Shown here: piece by piece, positions 33,516 to 45,692 of the stretch
Layout: each line of letters opens with the position of its first letter
Numbering within the stretch: position 1 is the stretch's first letter
Origin: Merluccius polli
Taxonomy: Eukaryota; Chordata; Actinopteri; Gadiformes; Merlucciidae
Assembly: GCA_030340625.1 (NCBI GenBank)
Contig: JAOPHQ010000568.1
Location: 65,001-129,000 of the forward strand
Reading direction: 5' to 3'
Length of the DNA: 64,000 nucleotides
The notes under the pieces: model-generated
The model's input: the letters and a program-made list of their open reading frames with translations, nothing else
Database searches by the model: none
Told to the model about the DNA's origin: nothing
Program-made: the position numbers and the translations under genes

Positions 33516-33806
33516 TTTGAAGGGGATCATGGGGTTGTTGTCTTGTTATATATAGAGGACACCTCCTGTTTAATACCATAATAGTGACCTTACAGAGGCC
33601 CCTGTGCATTGTGGTCCATCATCATAATACTGAAAACATGGAATGACATTGAATTGGCATCTTTCTTTGCCTAGATGTTTTGTGTAATAAGGCAAATTGC
33701 ATTTTCTATGGTCCTTTGAGTGACATTATGATAGTAAGAAGAACTAAAGCAATGGGACAGACTCATTCCAAATATTCCACTGGAGTCTAAACCACTGTAC
33801 TCACTA

Positions 33807-34032
33807 GGGGTGCGACCGAATACTCAAGTAATCAAGTACTGGCTGGCAGTGTGAAAATCGGTAAGAAAGAAATTCTAAATCGGAAATCATTTTTATTTCT
33901 CCATGCTAATCCCTTGTTTGTCCTAATCCAGCGTTTGTGTTTTGTCATGTGCTGACTGGCTATGTGAAGCCTGTGTGAGCATGTGCCCCCAGCATTAACA
34001 GATGATTACTACTTATGATGATATCTTACTTA

Positions 34033-34097
<65 letters not shown>

Positions 34098-34601
34098 TGC
34101 TCAAAGTGACAACAAATCTTGACAGCTCCGTCGATCTTGCCGTGGTACAATGTACTAGCGAGTGTGGGGATTACCACTCCAGAAACATCTCAGTTGAGAG
34201 GAAAAAAGCAGAAGCTGCTACTTGCTGAAAGTGTGGATATATATGGCTAAAAGATAATAATAGAGCGCCTTAAGAGTACATCATCACTGACAACCTCGCT
34301 GATTAAAGGTAACGGCACTCTTAAAGGCAAAGTAAAGTCAACAAATGATGACGGTGTACTAAACTACAACCAAAAGTTTTAGAGTAATGTTATGTTCGAA
34401 TACAAAACTAATGAAGGATACTATGATTATTTGAATATTTGGGGCCAGCCCTGTATTTTTACATGCGCAATTTTAGCAAAAACGAACAAAACGTAAGGAT
34501 TTCATTTATTAGTTTTTTTTTAACCATTTAATTGACAGTGTTAATCGGTCAAAAATTATATTGTCGGTTAACAGTTAAACGGTTAATTGTCAACATCCCT
34601 A
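33807..34601 (+). mobile_element. hAT-derived repeat, copy 2
   Basis: Left end TAGGGGTGCGACCGAATAC, right end CAACATCCCTA. Matches 23420-24074. A (TA)n run (34035-34095) sits where copy 1 has none. Flanking octamers do not match. Confidence 0.75.
34035..34095. repeat. (TA)n microsatellite
   Basis: Pure TA run inside the hAT-derived repeat. Confidence 0.95.
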
Positions 34602-34876
34602 TTAGCAAATTATACATTTAATATTAAATAAAGTATTATATTGTAACTAAATCATTGTTGCATTAATCACCATGGTAACGTTCAAAAAAGCTTTTGACAC
34701 TCAAATTAAGACAATGGCAGAAACAAGCAAAAAGAAAAGCCTTGTATGGTTATGCTATTTTGACAGAAACAAACCGTGAGGAGAGTCAACAGTAGTGAAA
34801 CACATTTGGAATTTGGAAATTAAATCATTCCACACTGGATTATTATTATTGTTATTGTTATTATTATTATTATTAT
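34602..34876. other. Noncoding DNA with (TTA)n
   Basis: (TTA)n at 34849-34882. Nothing else recognised. Confidence 0.6.
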
Positions 34877-35302
34877 TATTATTAACTACAAGCGCTAGGA
34901 CATGGACATTAATAGTGCTGTGACTTATTATTATGTATTATTACAAGCGCTAGGACATGGACATGAATAGTGCTGTGATTTATTATCATGCATTACCACA
35001 AGCGCTAGGACATGGACATTAATAGTGCTGTGATTTATTATTATGCATTACCACAAGCGCTAGGAAATGGACATTAATAGTGCTGTGATTAATTATTATG
35101 CATTACCACAAGCGCTAGGACATGGACATTAATAGTGCTGTGATTTATTATTATGTATTATTACAAGCACTAGGACATGGACATTAATAGTGCTGTGATT
35201 TATTATTATTACAAGCACTAGGACATGGACATGAATAGTGCTGTGATTTATTATTATGTATTATTACAAGCACTAGGACATGGACATGAATAGTGCTGTG
35301 AA
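34877..35302 (+). repeat. Minisatellite, 50-63-bp units
   Basis: Eight units share ACAAGCGCTAGGACATGGAC, then ATTAATAGTGCTGTGATT, then TATTATTATG-type spacers of variable length. No coding frame. Confidence 0.95.
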
Positions 35303-35904
35303 GTGCAGCTGGAGAACTCTATCTCTGCTCTGTTATCGCATTTTAGACAGACAGGTCTGCCGTGCGATGACGCATGCGTGGGAACAAACTAACTGGTAAT
35401 CATTTAGAGAAACTCATACATTTTCCTACCCCTTGTACTCATCATCACAGTGCTGTTGGTGTAGTTTAGCACACTATTTTCTCAATTGGATCGATAAATA
35501 GACAACCAATATACATCCATAAACAAGTGTACACAAACTAATGTACATCACAAACGGGAAAAAATGAAGAAAACACACAATCTGAGCCACTCTGAGACAG
35601 TCCTCTCTGCACACAAGCCCAGGGCTATAGTATTAATAGGCTTGTGGCCAACACACTGGTTAGCTAGTTAGTAAGCAGAATAGTGCATGGCACAAGCTGG
35701 TGACATGACAGCCAAGCAACTAACCCGCCGCAAGGCAGCCACACACACACACACGCATACACACAACCCTCTACTCAGTTGGAAACTACTTCTGCTGTCA
35801 CACATTTCTCTAGCACATACAGTGTTGCACAAACACATGCACACTGACTGCTGAAACGTTAACTATCCATCTCACATCCACGTCTCTCACATCCATGTGT
35901 GCGC
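35303..35904. other. Noncoding DNA
   Basis: Short (CA)n at 35741-35762. No gene recognised. Confidence 0.55.

Positions 35905-37273
<1,369 letters not shown>

Positions 37274-37312
<39 letters not shown>
37274..37312. repeat. (GA)n microsatellite
   Basis: Pure GA run of about 38 bases. Confidence 0.95.
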
Positions 37313-37316
<4 letters not shown>

Positions 37317-38149
37317 TTTGAGGAGGTAAACAACGGCCACTCCCCCCTCCACGGTTAGCCTAGCACGGAGCGGCGAGAGAGAGGGGGAGACAGAGAGGGA
37401 GAGAGATGCTCTAATTCCTTTATACGTGTGTGTGCGTGATCAGCCTCCCAAAAGCACGAGCTCCTCGCTTCACCCCCCCCCCCCCCCCCTCCTCCCCCCG
37501 TTGCCGGGGGAATAATACGTGAATACACGTGCGCCACAAAAAACCTGCACTGGCCACAACGGAAAAGCACTCGCGTGCTTCCCAAGTTAACAACTTACTA
37601 AGTTTGTTTTTCGCGATTCACGCTTATAATTACGATCACCTCCAAGTTGGATTAATGATATAACTTCACGACCCGTGTGGACGTCCGAGGTCCGGCTTTG
37701 ACCCGTTTCGCTTGCATATATACATCTACATCTGACGATAAGAGATACCCATATACATATATATACACACATATGTAGTTTAAATGTGAATTAGTATCTG
37801 ATGTGATCACTATTTTGGGGGTATTTAGCGCCCGCGTTGCCGTCATTCACCCATTTCACAGCTGCGTTTTTGCAAGTTTCACGCCACCCAATTCCCCCCT
37901 TAAAAATAAAAAAATAACAACAATAATAATGTCACCATGGGATCCCCAACATGCATCCTTTCCCCCCCAGTGCCTCGTCCCTTGAGCCACACGCACCGCC
38001 GCCGGTGGGGGAGACAACACGTCGCGCCGGGACTGACAACCCGTTTCAAAAGTGCGTGCATGCTAACTAGCATGCTGTGGCTAACGGCGACCGTACTTGC
38101 CTTGGAAAGCACACACACACACACATAACCAACCAAACCCCTCTCTTAC

Positions 38150-38266
38150 CGTAGCGCTTCCTTCTCCTTCACCTCGCTCGCGGTCCCGTCTTTGCAAATG
38201 GGGGAGACGTCCTCCGGGAGGGGGGGAGATTTCAGGAGGCCATTAGGAGCGAGCCACATGTAGTTC
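38150..38266 (-). CDS. Candidate exon of an unnamed leftward gene
   Basis: Read on the minus strand, CCTTTCCCCCCCAG (acceptor, with a branch-like TGCTAAAAC upstream) leads into AACTACATGTGG. 110 bases later the exon ends in CTACG/GTAAGAG, a strong donor. The frame is open throughout. From its internal ATG (38259) it reads MWLAPNGLLKSPPLPEDVS, then ends EVKEKEAL with a split last codon. I do not recognise the protein. It could be the first coding exon or part of an untranslated leader with a chance open frame. It lies in a CpG-rich block. Downstream exons would lie left of 38150 and were not found. Confidence 0.35.
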
Positions 38267-38583
38267 TGGGGGGGAAAGGTTTTAGCAGGACTCCTGTATC
38301 CACCACCAGCACCACCAGCACCACACTGCCTGCTAGCGCTGCTACAGCGGGCGAACCAAACCCGACTCTCCGCGACAGTGACAGGACTGTCTTTCTCTTC
38401 CCCCCCCCCCCCCCCACCTCACCCCTCCTCACCCCTCCGTCCGTCCGCCGTGACAGCGCGTCACATCTATCCGCTGAAGATGTGGAAGGGGGGTCCGGGT
38501 CTAGGTCCGGGGACGTGGTAATGGCCGGGGTTGTGTGTATTTTTTCAGCGGTAAGTCCGTTACAGTTTTTTAAAGCAGACGCT

Positions 38584-38584
<1 letters not shown>

Positions 38585-38642
<58 letters not shown>

Positions 38643-38664
38643 GGGGGGGGGTCGCGCGCGCGCG
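38585..38664. repeat. (GA)n plus G20 bracketed by CG runs
   Basis: GCGCGCGCGCG, then (GA)n of about 38 bases, then about 20 G, then CGCGCGCGCGCG. Confidence 0.95.
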
Positions 38665-39046
38665 AGGTTGTTCAGAAATCGTGTCGCATTTCCATAACAC
38701 ACACAAAAATAAATAATGTGGCTGTAAATCCGACAGGTCTCTTCGCTCTGTGCTCCCGGGTGTGTTTTTACTTCCCCAGTGCCAATGAGGGGAGACAAAA
38801 AAAAACAAATTAATTAATTAAAAAGAAAGAAAAAAAAGAAAAAGAAGAGAGATGCTTTCAGTGGGATGACTCATAAAAACATTGCGAGCGAGTTTCGCAA
38901 CGGTCCTCCGACACACACACACTAAAAAAATAGCCGCTTGTTTTTAGTGGCTCGCTCCTTCTGGCGGGTTACAGCGCCGTCTGCACGCGCAGCAGCGGCG
39001 GCTCTCCTCTCCTCGCGCACTCCAGCTCCTATCGGCTCGCGAACTC

Positions 39047-39056
39047 TTTTGGCGCC
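39047..39056. promoter_or_regulatory. E2F-type site
   Basis: TTTTGGCGCC fits the E2F consensus TTTSGCGC. It lies at the right edge of the CpG-rich block, followed by the AT-rich CATATTTATG. Confidence 0.4.
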
Positions 39057-39160
39057 ATATTTATGGCGTACTTTCAATTCAGTGTGTCCACTTCCTACTT
39101 TATGAATATGAGAGCTGCGACGCCTCGAAAAGGACAAGATGGGGATTATGAGTGTATGTC

Positions 39161-39493
39161 CGTCGTCGAGGCGGAAAAAAGTAAAAAAGCCCCCGTTTCA
39201 CTTTTCTTTTAGGGACGTTTGGAAAAACGTTCAATCCAAGTATCTGATGGCGATGGACTGTAAGCCTGTGTGATGTTCAAAGTATTTTAATAATGATGTA
39301 TTCATACTACAACTAGTGACTACGATAAAGGACCAACAAGGTAGCCAGGTAATTTAAAAAAATCTAATAACATATTTCCATTATCTTTAAACTTGAGCTC
39401 AACCGTTTTTTGTGGGGGATTTTTTATTTGAAAGCTGAAATATTATATCATGGTCAATCCAATAGGCTTCGGTAAGCATCAACATTATAATTA
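39161..39493. other. Noncoding DNA
   Basis: No gene. Phrase GAAAGCTGAAATATTA at 39432 recurs at 39706 together with the next 50 bases. Confidence 0.5.
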
Positions 39494-39553
39494 CCGGTAG
39501 TCACTTTTTTTATTAAGGAATTTATGAACTGGACAAGATGAACAGATGCCGTT

Positions 39554-39604
<51 letters not shown>

Positions 39605-39690
39605 ACACAAGCTCACACAGACACACACACACACACGCTCACACATACACAGCATTGTGTTGATGGTGGCCCCAATTCTCACATCAGCTG
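39494..39690 (+). repeat. Dispersed duplication around (CA)n, copy 1
   Basis: The TATTAAGGAATTTATGAACT side and the CAGCATTGTGTTGATGGTGG side both recur at 41156-41312, with a (CA)n of different length between them. Confidence 0.9.
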
Positions 39691-40108
39691 TAATGTTTTA
39701 TGTGAAAGCTGAAATATTACATCATAGCAAATCTAATAGGCCTAGGGAAGCATTTAGATGCAACTAAGCATCAACATATACCTATGGTATGTTAGGCCTA
39801 TACAGAATCATAGATATCTTTATATCATTTTATACACTCTTATGAATAATATGTTTAATTCATTAATGAATGTAACTTTTTAGTATATAGTTCACTATGA
39901 CCCTAACCCTAAAATGTTGCCTTGGTTGTATTCTACCTGTTGGGCCAAAATAGTTGAATTGATGTTTGAGTTGGACGTGTCTGCTCAATAGAAAACACTG
40001 GAAACACTGCTGAGTTGAGAGAACCGATGCAGATTGAGGTCATTCAGAGAAGTAAGTGGAACAATTTGGCCTGCAACAAGCGCAGCAAAATCCAAGTGCG
40101 TCTTCATG

Positions 40109-40144
<36 letters not shown>

Positions 40145-40227
40145 CAAATCTAGACATATGTGTTCATCTTTCTCGCTCTCTTCATCTCCCCATACTCAAA
40201 TTTCAAAATCTATGAGATACCCCCCCC

Positions 40228-40265
<38 letters not shown>

Positions 40266-40683
40266 GATATCAAATTAGGCTAAAAAGGCTAATTTATCAG
40301 CCATATCAGGTGTCACTCAGAAACAGTAGAGGTGGGCGCTCTCCTGCAAGTAACAAGGCGGTGAAGGACAGAGGGTGATGAGGATGGTAGTGTGTGTGTG
40401 TCTGTCTGTGTGCGTGGAGCTGTAATATCATGTGTATCCATATCGAGGGGTTGGGAGGGGGGCGGGGGTCCTCTGGCACACTTGCAGTATCCTGAAGTCT
40501 GATGTTTCGCCCCCCATGGCTGGCGCCTTGAGTCCACTGGGAAAACAGTCTGTGACCTAAAGTTGCTGTTTGTAGAGTTTGTATGAGAGCAGTTAACCTG
40601 ACCATGGCACCTCTCATTATTTTGGGATGGGAGTCAGGTTCACTCAGGTCAAACGGCAGTATAAAATAATACTGTGTAGCACC
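39691..40683. other. Noncoding DNA with two (CA)n tracts
   Basis: (CA)n at 40111-40140 and 40231-40263. No gene recognised. Confidence 0.6.
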
Positions 40684-40845
40684 CAGAGTCCAAAATGAAC
40701 ACCTGCCACCAGCCAATTGCTGATAGATTTGACATTCGGCGGTAAAAAAATTCAGGGTTACATATTAAAACATCTGCTTTTCCGGTAGATTTCTGCACTC
40801 TGTCAGGTAAAAAGACACATTTCTAAAAGTACATTTTGGACCCCA
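40684..40845 (+). mobile_element. 162-bp hAT-type MITE, copy 2
   Basis: Matches 30267-30426. Ends CAGAGTCCAAAAT and CATTTTGGACCCCA are decayed inverted repeats. Flanks GTAGCACC and TTAGCACC differ at one base, fitting an aged 8-bp target duplication. Confidence 0.85.
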
Positions 40846-41155
40846 TTAGCACCCGTTCACAGTACCAGGAGTCCTAGTGAACTCACATGCAACTGTGTGA
40901 GATGTTAGACACAATGATAAGTTATTTCTCAAGGAGTTAGATTTCGATAGTTAAATCTAGATCTAACTATCTAGATTAATATTTTAGGGAAGTATGGAAA
41001 CAATCTCAATTTAGTGAGAAAACCTAAACACTGCACTCTGGTGACTAGTTCTAAACATTGTGCTTCATGAAAATCATGCTTGCCAAAGATTGCACACAGC
41101 AATTTAGAGAAAAAGGCATTAAGCATTTCAATACAAAATAATGTTATAGTTATTT

Positions 41156-41312
41156 AAGTCACTTTTTTATTAAGGAATTTATGAACTGGAGAAGTTGAAG
41201 AGATGCCTTTACAAACACACACACACACATACACAGACACACGTTCTTACACACAAGCTCACAGACAGCATTGTGTTGATGGTGGCCCCAATCCTCACAT
41301 CAGCTGTAATTG
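41156..41312 (+). repeat. Dispersed duplication around (CA)n, copy 2
   Basis: Second copy of 39494-39690, same orientation, 1.66 kb away. It has a few substitutions and a shorter, interrupted CA tract. Confidence 0.9.
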
Positions 41313-43430
41313 GGCTAAAAGACATATATCCTAGTTCTTTTTACACAATAGGTCGGGATGCAGGACCTAAAATAGCCAGCAGGACTATTGCTGGAGGATC
41401 CCGACATGTCAAAGCACTAGTTTTAATTAGTCTGTGTCCCAGGGTGACACTACATTTATCATTTGACTCTAGAGCCTAAAATGTTTTAGAGCCCTTTGCT
41501 CTGATGGGAGCCAAAGTCACTGTAATGGCATATTTAACCCTATATAACTCAAATCCTTTCAAACACCTAACTTTACAAAGTTAGCATCGTAAACATTTCA
41601 AAAGTTGTATGATAAAAATAAAAATGTATAGATAAAACAGGATATCCGAACAAATAACTTTGACGATTTTCTTTGCTATCATGGCTGGTGTTTTTATACA
41701 TTTTTACACATTTTCCTTAACAATCGTCTATTTGACAAAGACAGTGGAAGCTGGCAACATTGTGATAGGTTAGACAATGGTGAAATACATTATTTATAGA
41801 AAGCTTGTTTTGCCTAATTTTGACATGGATTTTGCCATCTGGGATGATATTTAATCGAGGTCTAAAGACAGTAATTAATTTTGCTATTTGATATAGGAGA
41901 CTATATACAATATTGTGTGACCAGTATAACAAGAAAATAATTCCTGCCAGCTGTGACGTCGCATATAGGACTCATTCAAAAACAATTTTCAACACAATTC
42001 AAAACCACAGCAGAATGAAATCCATGCCAAAGCAATAAGGCAAAACAATAACCTCAATTAACATCTAACCTCATCTCCTGCTAACTGCTTTTTTATAACA
42101 CTTAAAATGCTCTTCTGCTCGCACCTTTTGTTGAACATTCAGTTGTGTGAATGTTCAGGTAACTGGGAGGTGATTGCAATTCTATGTGGTATGACAGACA
42201 CACACACAAACACACACCACCTCCACTCTTAACTGAAATGGCTACCTGTTGTCTCTGTCTCCCAATGATAGTGTTCTCCTCTTTCTCTTTCAAGTGGTAT
42301 AACCACCCCTGCCCCACACACACATACACACACTCCACTCCCACACGGCTCTAACTGAAAGGGCTACCTGTTGTCTCACTGTCTCCCAATTATAGTTTTC
42401 TCCTGAGTAAGCATACATTAGGTGACTCATCAAAAAAAGGCCTCTGCCAAGGCTGGCTGGAACACACTGTATTATTTCAGCGTCAGTGTAATTTTCAAGC
42501 TGAGAGAGAGAGAGAGCGCGAGAGAGAGAGAGAGAGAGAGAGAAATGAGAGACAGAGTGAGAGGCCATAAAATTAATAGTTTAGTGGTTTAGTTCACTCT
42601 ATAAAGTTGTGACTTGGTTGGCTTGGAAGCCGCCCAACATAGTGGACTGGTGTTAGCTCTGGGTGAACTTCAGGGGAGGGCTCGACAACAATTGTGTGTG
42701 TGTGTCGTGAATTACAGAATACAGTGAGGAGGGGGGGGGGGGGGGGGGTGACTGTCCTTGTGAATTGGTGTGTGTGTTTTCTCTAGTGATGGATGGTTTG
42801 TTGTTCTCTCTCTCTCTCTCTCTCTCTCTCTCCCACGTATGCATATTATCACATGCCTCTGCAGGGATTCCCCATCATAATAAGGGCTCGCGAGACAACC
42901 ACCATGTAAACTTCCTCAGTGCCTGATTGACTGTTTTCTCTGTGTGCGTCTATTTATGTCTTCCCCCGTTTATAAACAAGCACTTCTGAAATAAAGTGTC
43001 TAAATATCAGCTGTTATTGGTGGATTTAAGTAGTGTAAGCTGCCGCTACACACAATGAATAGATACCTTTCTGTGATACGTATGCTTTCTTTACATGCTA
43101 GTTTGTTGTATTGTTTGTAGTGGTGGAGGGGCACATCGCTCATGACAAAATATGCAACTGTAATGCAATCACAAGAATTTAAATGATTCATATGCATTGG
43201 AAGGTAAGAAACATGGTAGGAGTTTAAAACATAACACGTTTTTGTAATCACTGAATGACATAATCAGAAAGAAAACATAATCAGCTAAATAAGCGAAACT
43301 CGACCGTACAATCAATTCCATATCAGGATACTTCAGGTTTTGTCAATTTATCACAAAGACCATTTAAATCTTGCATATCTCTATGTCCATCAAAAGGCAC
43401 ATAATGATGATTCTTTAGGACCCATAGAGT
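41313..43430. other. Noncoding DNA with simple repeats
   Basis: (CA)n at 42190-42215, duplicated GGCTACCTGTTGTCTC phrases at 42239 and 42361, (GA)n at 42501-42542, G20 at 42730-42749 and (CT)n at 42807-42832. No gene recognised. Confidence 0.6.
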
Positions 43431-43710
43431 CTGAGCCACTTAGCTATACTATGATACAGACTGAGTCTGAGCCACTAAGCTATAGTATGATACAGACTGA
43501 GTCTGAGCCACTTAGCTATAGTATGATACAGACTGAGTCTGAGCCACCAAGCTATAGTATGACACAGACTGAGTCTGAGCCACTAAGCTCTAGTATGATA
43601 CAGACTGAGTCTGAGCCACTAAGCTCTAGTATGATACAGACTGAGTGAGCCACTAGGAGCTCTAGTATGATACAGACTGGGTCTGAGACACTAAGCATTA
43701 GTATAATACA
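43431..43710 (+). repeat. 36-bp minisatellite
   Basis: Seven to eight units of GAGTCTGAGCCACTAAGC, then TATAGTATGATACAGACT. Since 36 is a multiple of three the frame stays open (12-residue repeats with SEPLSYSMIQTE), but there is no gene context. Confidence 0.95.
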
Positions 43711-44360
43711 GACTGCTGCATTCATATTTGTTTGTCTGTCTGTGCCATATGTTTAAAGACTGAGATGAGTCATGCTTCAAAACTTATCTTATCTTATACT
43801 GCTGTATCTTTTATGAGGACTTGGCTGCAGTCTGTATTTGTACTTCAAGTACTGCAAAGACTGCTTGAGTGATGGGATTATTCAGTCACTCATTGTCAAT
43901 TACTTGAGAACTCTGTAATCTTAGTTCATCCTCAAGCATTAAACTTGTGGCCTGGCGGTATTTTAGACAGAGCTGCCAAAGTCAGCATTTACCATTTTCT
44001 GGCATGACAGCAATAAAAGCAAACGATCTGCAAATACATAGTGCTTTTGTAGCCACTATGGCCATTTAGCACACTGTACAATGAACGCATCTGATGTAAC
44101 CACGTCATGCGTGGCTGCTGTAGCACTGGGGCAGTTGTTGTCGTTAAGGTGCAGAGGTTCGGTGCTGTCAGAGGTGGCAAAAAAATAAACTTTGAAAAAT
44201 GTATTTTCCTCAATAAAGAGAAAATAAAGACCATGGAAAATATTTGATGTGTTCCACAAGCCTATGCAACATATATATCAGAATATGCAACACATAGGAA
44301 GCTTTGTCACAGCAAAATATACATACTCATACTCTTGACATAATATGTTCTGCTCAATAT
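43711..44360. other. Noncoding DNA
   Basis: No gene or repeat recognised. Confidence 0.5.
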
Positions 44361-45118
44361 TGTAGGTAAGATTCAAGAGCTATACTTTTTGTGTAATTTG
44401 TTAGAAATACTATGAGAGTATCTGTTCTTATTGACTGCACGCCTGCCTCTATGAGACAATTTTGATTTTAGACCACTCCCAGCTAATTTCTGACCAATCA
44501 GGGCACCTGTTCCCTTATTGGTTCAGGGAATCCGTCTTGTCTGTCAGTCAAAGCTGCCTATACGCAACACTTCTCAATGGCTATGTTGAATTTGGCTCAC
44601 TCATTCCCTCATTCCCTATTCCCTATATAGTTAACACTATGTAGTACAATATGTTGGGAATAAGTATAGGGGGAATTCGAACACTAATTATGCACCGGAA
44701 ATCCATCAGCATGACGTGTATCGGTCACATAAACAAGCCGACATGTTGTTACCCTGTGACACCTCATTTGCATGAAGCACCTATATGTGCTAGACCATCT
44801 CTATTGGATGAATCTGATGACAATGACAATCACTATGCATCATGGGATATAGTGTGGTAATAAGTGTGCATCCGTTATTTTATGATGCGTTATTGGTATT
44901 AAGTAGGGCACTATATAGGGAACCAGATTTCAGACAACACTACAAAATGGTGACTAAATAGTGCACTATATAGGGCACAAGTGGACCAATGGTGGAGAAA
45001 TGTAGGGAGGGAACAGAGAGAGGGGGGACTTTTTCTCTGTTCAAAATCTTGCTCTCTTCTGCTTCTTTCTGCTCTCTCTCTTTACAACTCTCAAGTGTTA
45101 CCTACAGCACCTTTAATT
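44361..45118 (-). mobile_element. TTAA-type MITE, copy B, with nested insert
   Basis: Inverted relative to copy A. The left part 44361-44580 matches the right half of A, and 44993-45118 matches its left half, ending ACCTACAGCACCTTTAA. The two halves are split by an insert at 44581-44986. Confidence 0.8.
44581..44986. mobile_element. 406-bp insert with CAATGG duplications
   Basis: CAATGG occurs just before (44575-44580) and just after (44987-44992) the insert. Copy A supplies the uninterrupted version of the surrounding sequence. The interior carries CCCTATATAG and ACTATATAGGG at opposite ends. No coding region. Confidence 0.75.
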
Positions 45119-45420
45119 TGTCCTAATTGTATTTTTTGTCACACACACACCTTCTCCTAGACAGGATGGAGGGGCAGCCTGTGAAATGTGGGTAGGCGAA
45201 GGTAATTATGGTTGGTATTTAACAGAATGTGCAAATATCCTTTCCTTAATTTGTCAAACACTGGACTGAAAAAAAATTTGGTTTTTTATAGATTAAAAAA
45301 AATAATGTAGCGCAGCATGAGTCTGCAAGTGTATCACACCATGGGTGTGTATAATGAATTGAGCATGCTGTGGTCACTCCTGATCTGTGTGTGTGTGTTA
45401 AGGCACAACAAATGTAATGT

Positions 45421-45692
45421 CTCTCTCACTTTCTCTGCCATTGAGAAGTGTTGCAATTCACGCACCTGTGATTGACAGGAAAGATGGATTCTCTGAACCA
45501 ATCAGGGAAGAGATGCCCTGATTGTTCAGAAATGAGCCGGGAGCGGTCTTAAATCTAAATTGTCTCATACAGAGGCAGACACAGTCAATTCAAAACAGAA
45601 ATTCTCACAGCGCATTTCACTCACTAATAGCTGACGGATGGCTGTGGCATTTTTAACAAATGACACTCAAATAGTAGCTCTTAAATCTTACC
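45421..45692 (+). mobile_element. TTAA-type MITE, copy C, truncated
   Basis: Same orientation as copy A, starting in its middle (TTGAGAAGTGTTGCAATTC) and ending TTAAATCTTACCT. The left half is missing. Confidence 0.8.

Larger units (their letters stand above)
37860..39160. promoter_or_regulatory. CpG-rich, promoter-like block
   Basis: This is the densest CpG stretch of the window (for example 37995-38035, 38570-38665 and 38945-39060). It contains an E2F-type site, Z-DNA-like CG runs and a minus-strand exon candidate with strong splice sites. It probably covers the promoter and 5' exons of a gene transcribed leftwards. In human 5q31.1 the gene divergent from CDKN2AIPNL is JADE2, so a jade2 promoter is a reasonable guess, but no jade2 protein sequence is seen. 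Confidence 0.55.

Noticed and set aside
34877..35302. CRISPR-like direct repeats
   Set aside because: Spacer-like parts are AT-rich variants of each other rather than unique. Repeat and spacer lengths are wrong, and the DNA is eukaryotic. It is a minisatellite.
38232..38798. 188-codon minus-strand open frame in the CpG block
   Set aside because: High GC makes long stop-free frames likely. It runs through G and GA repeats, is in a different frame from the better-supported spliced exon, and shows no domain.
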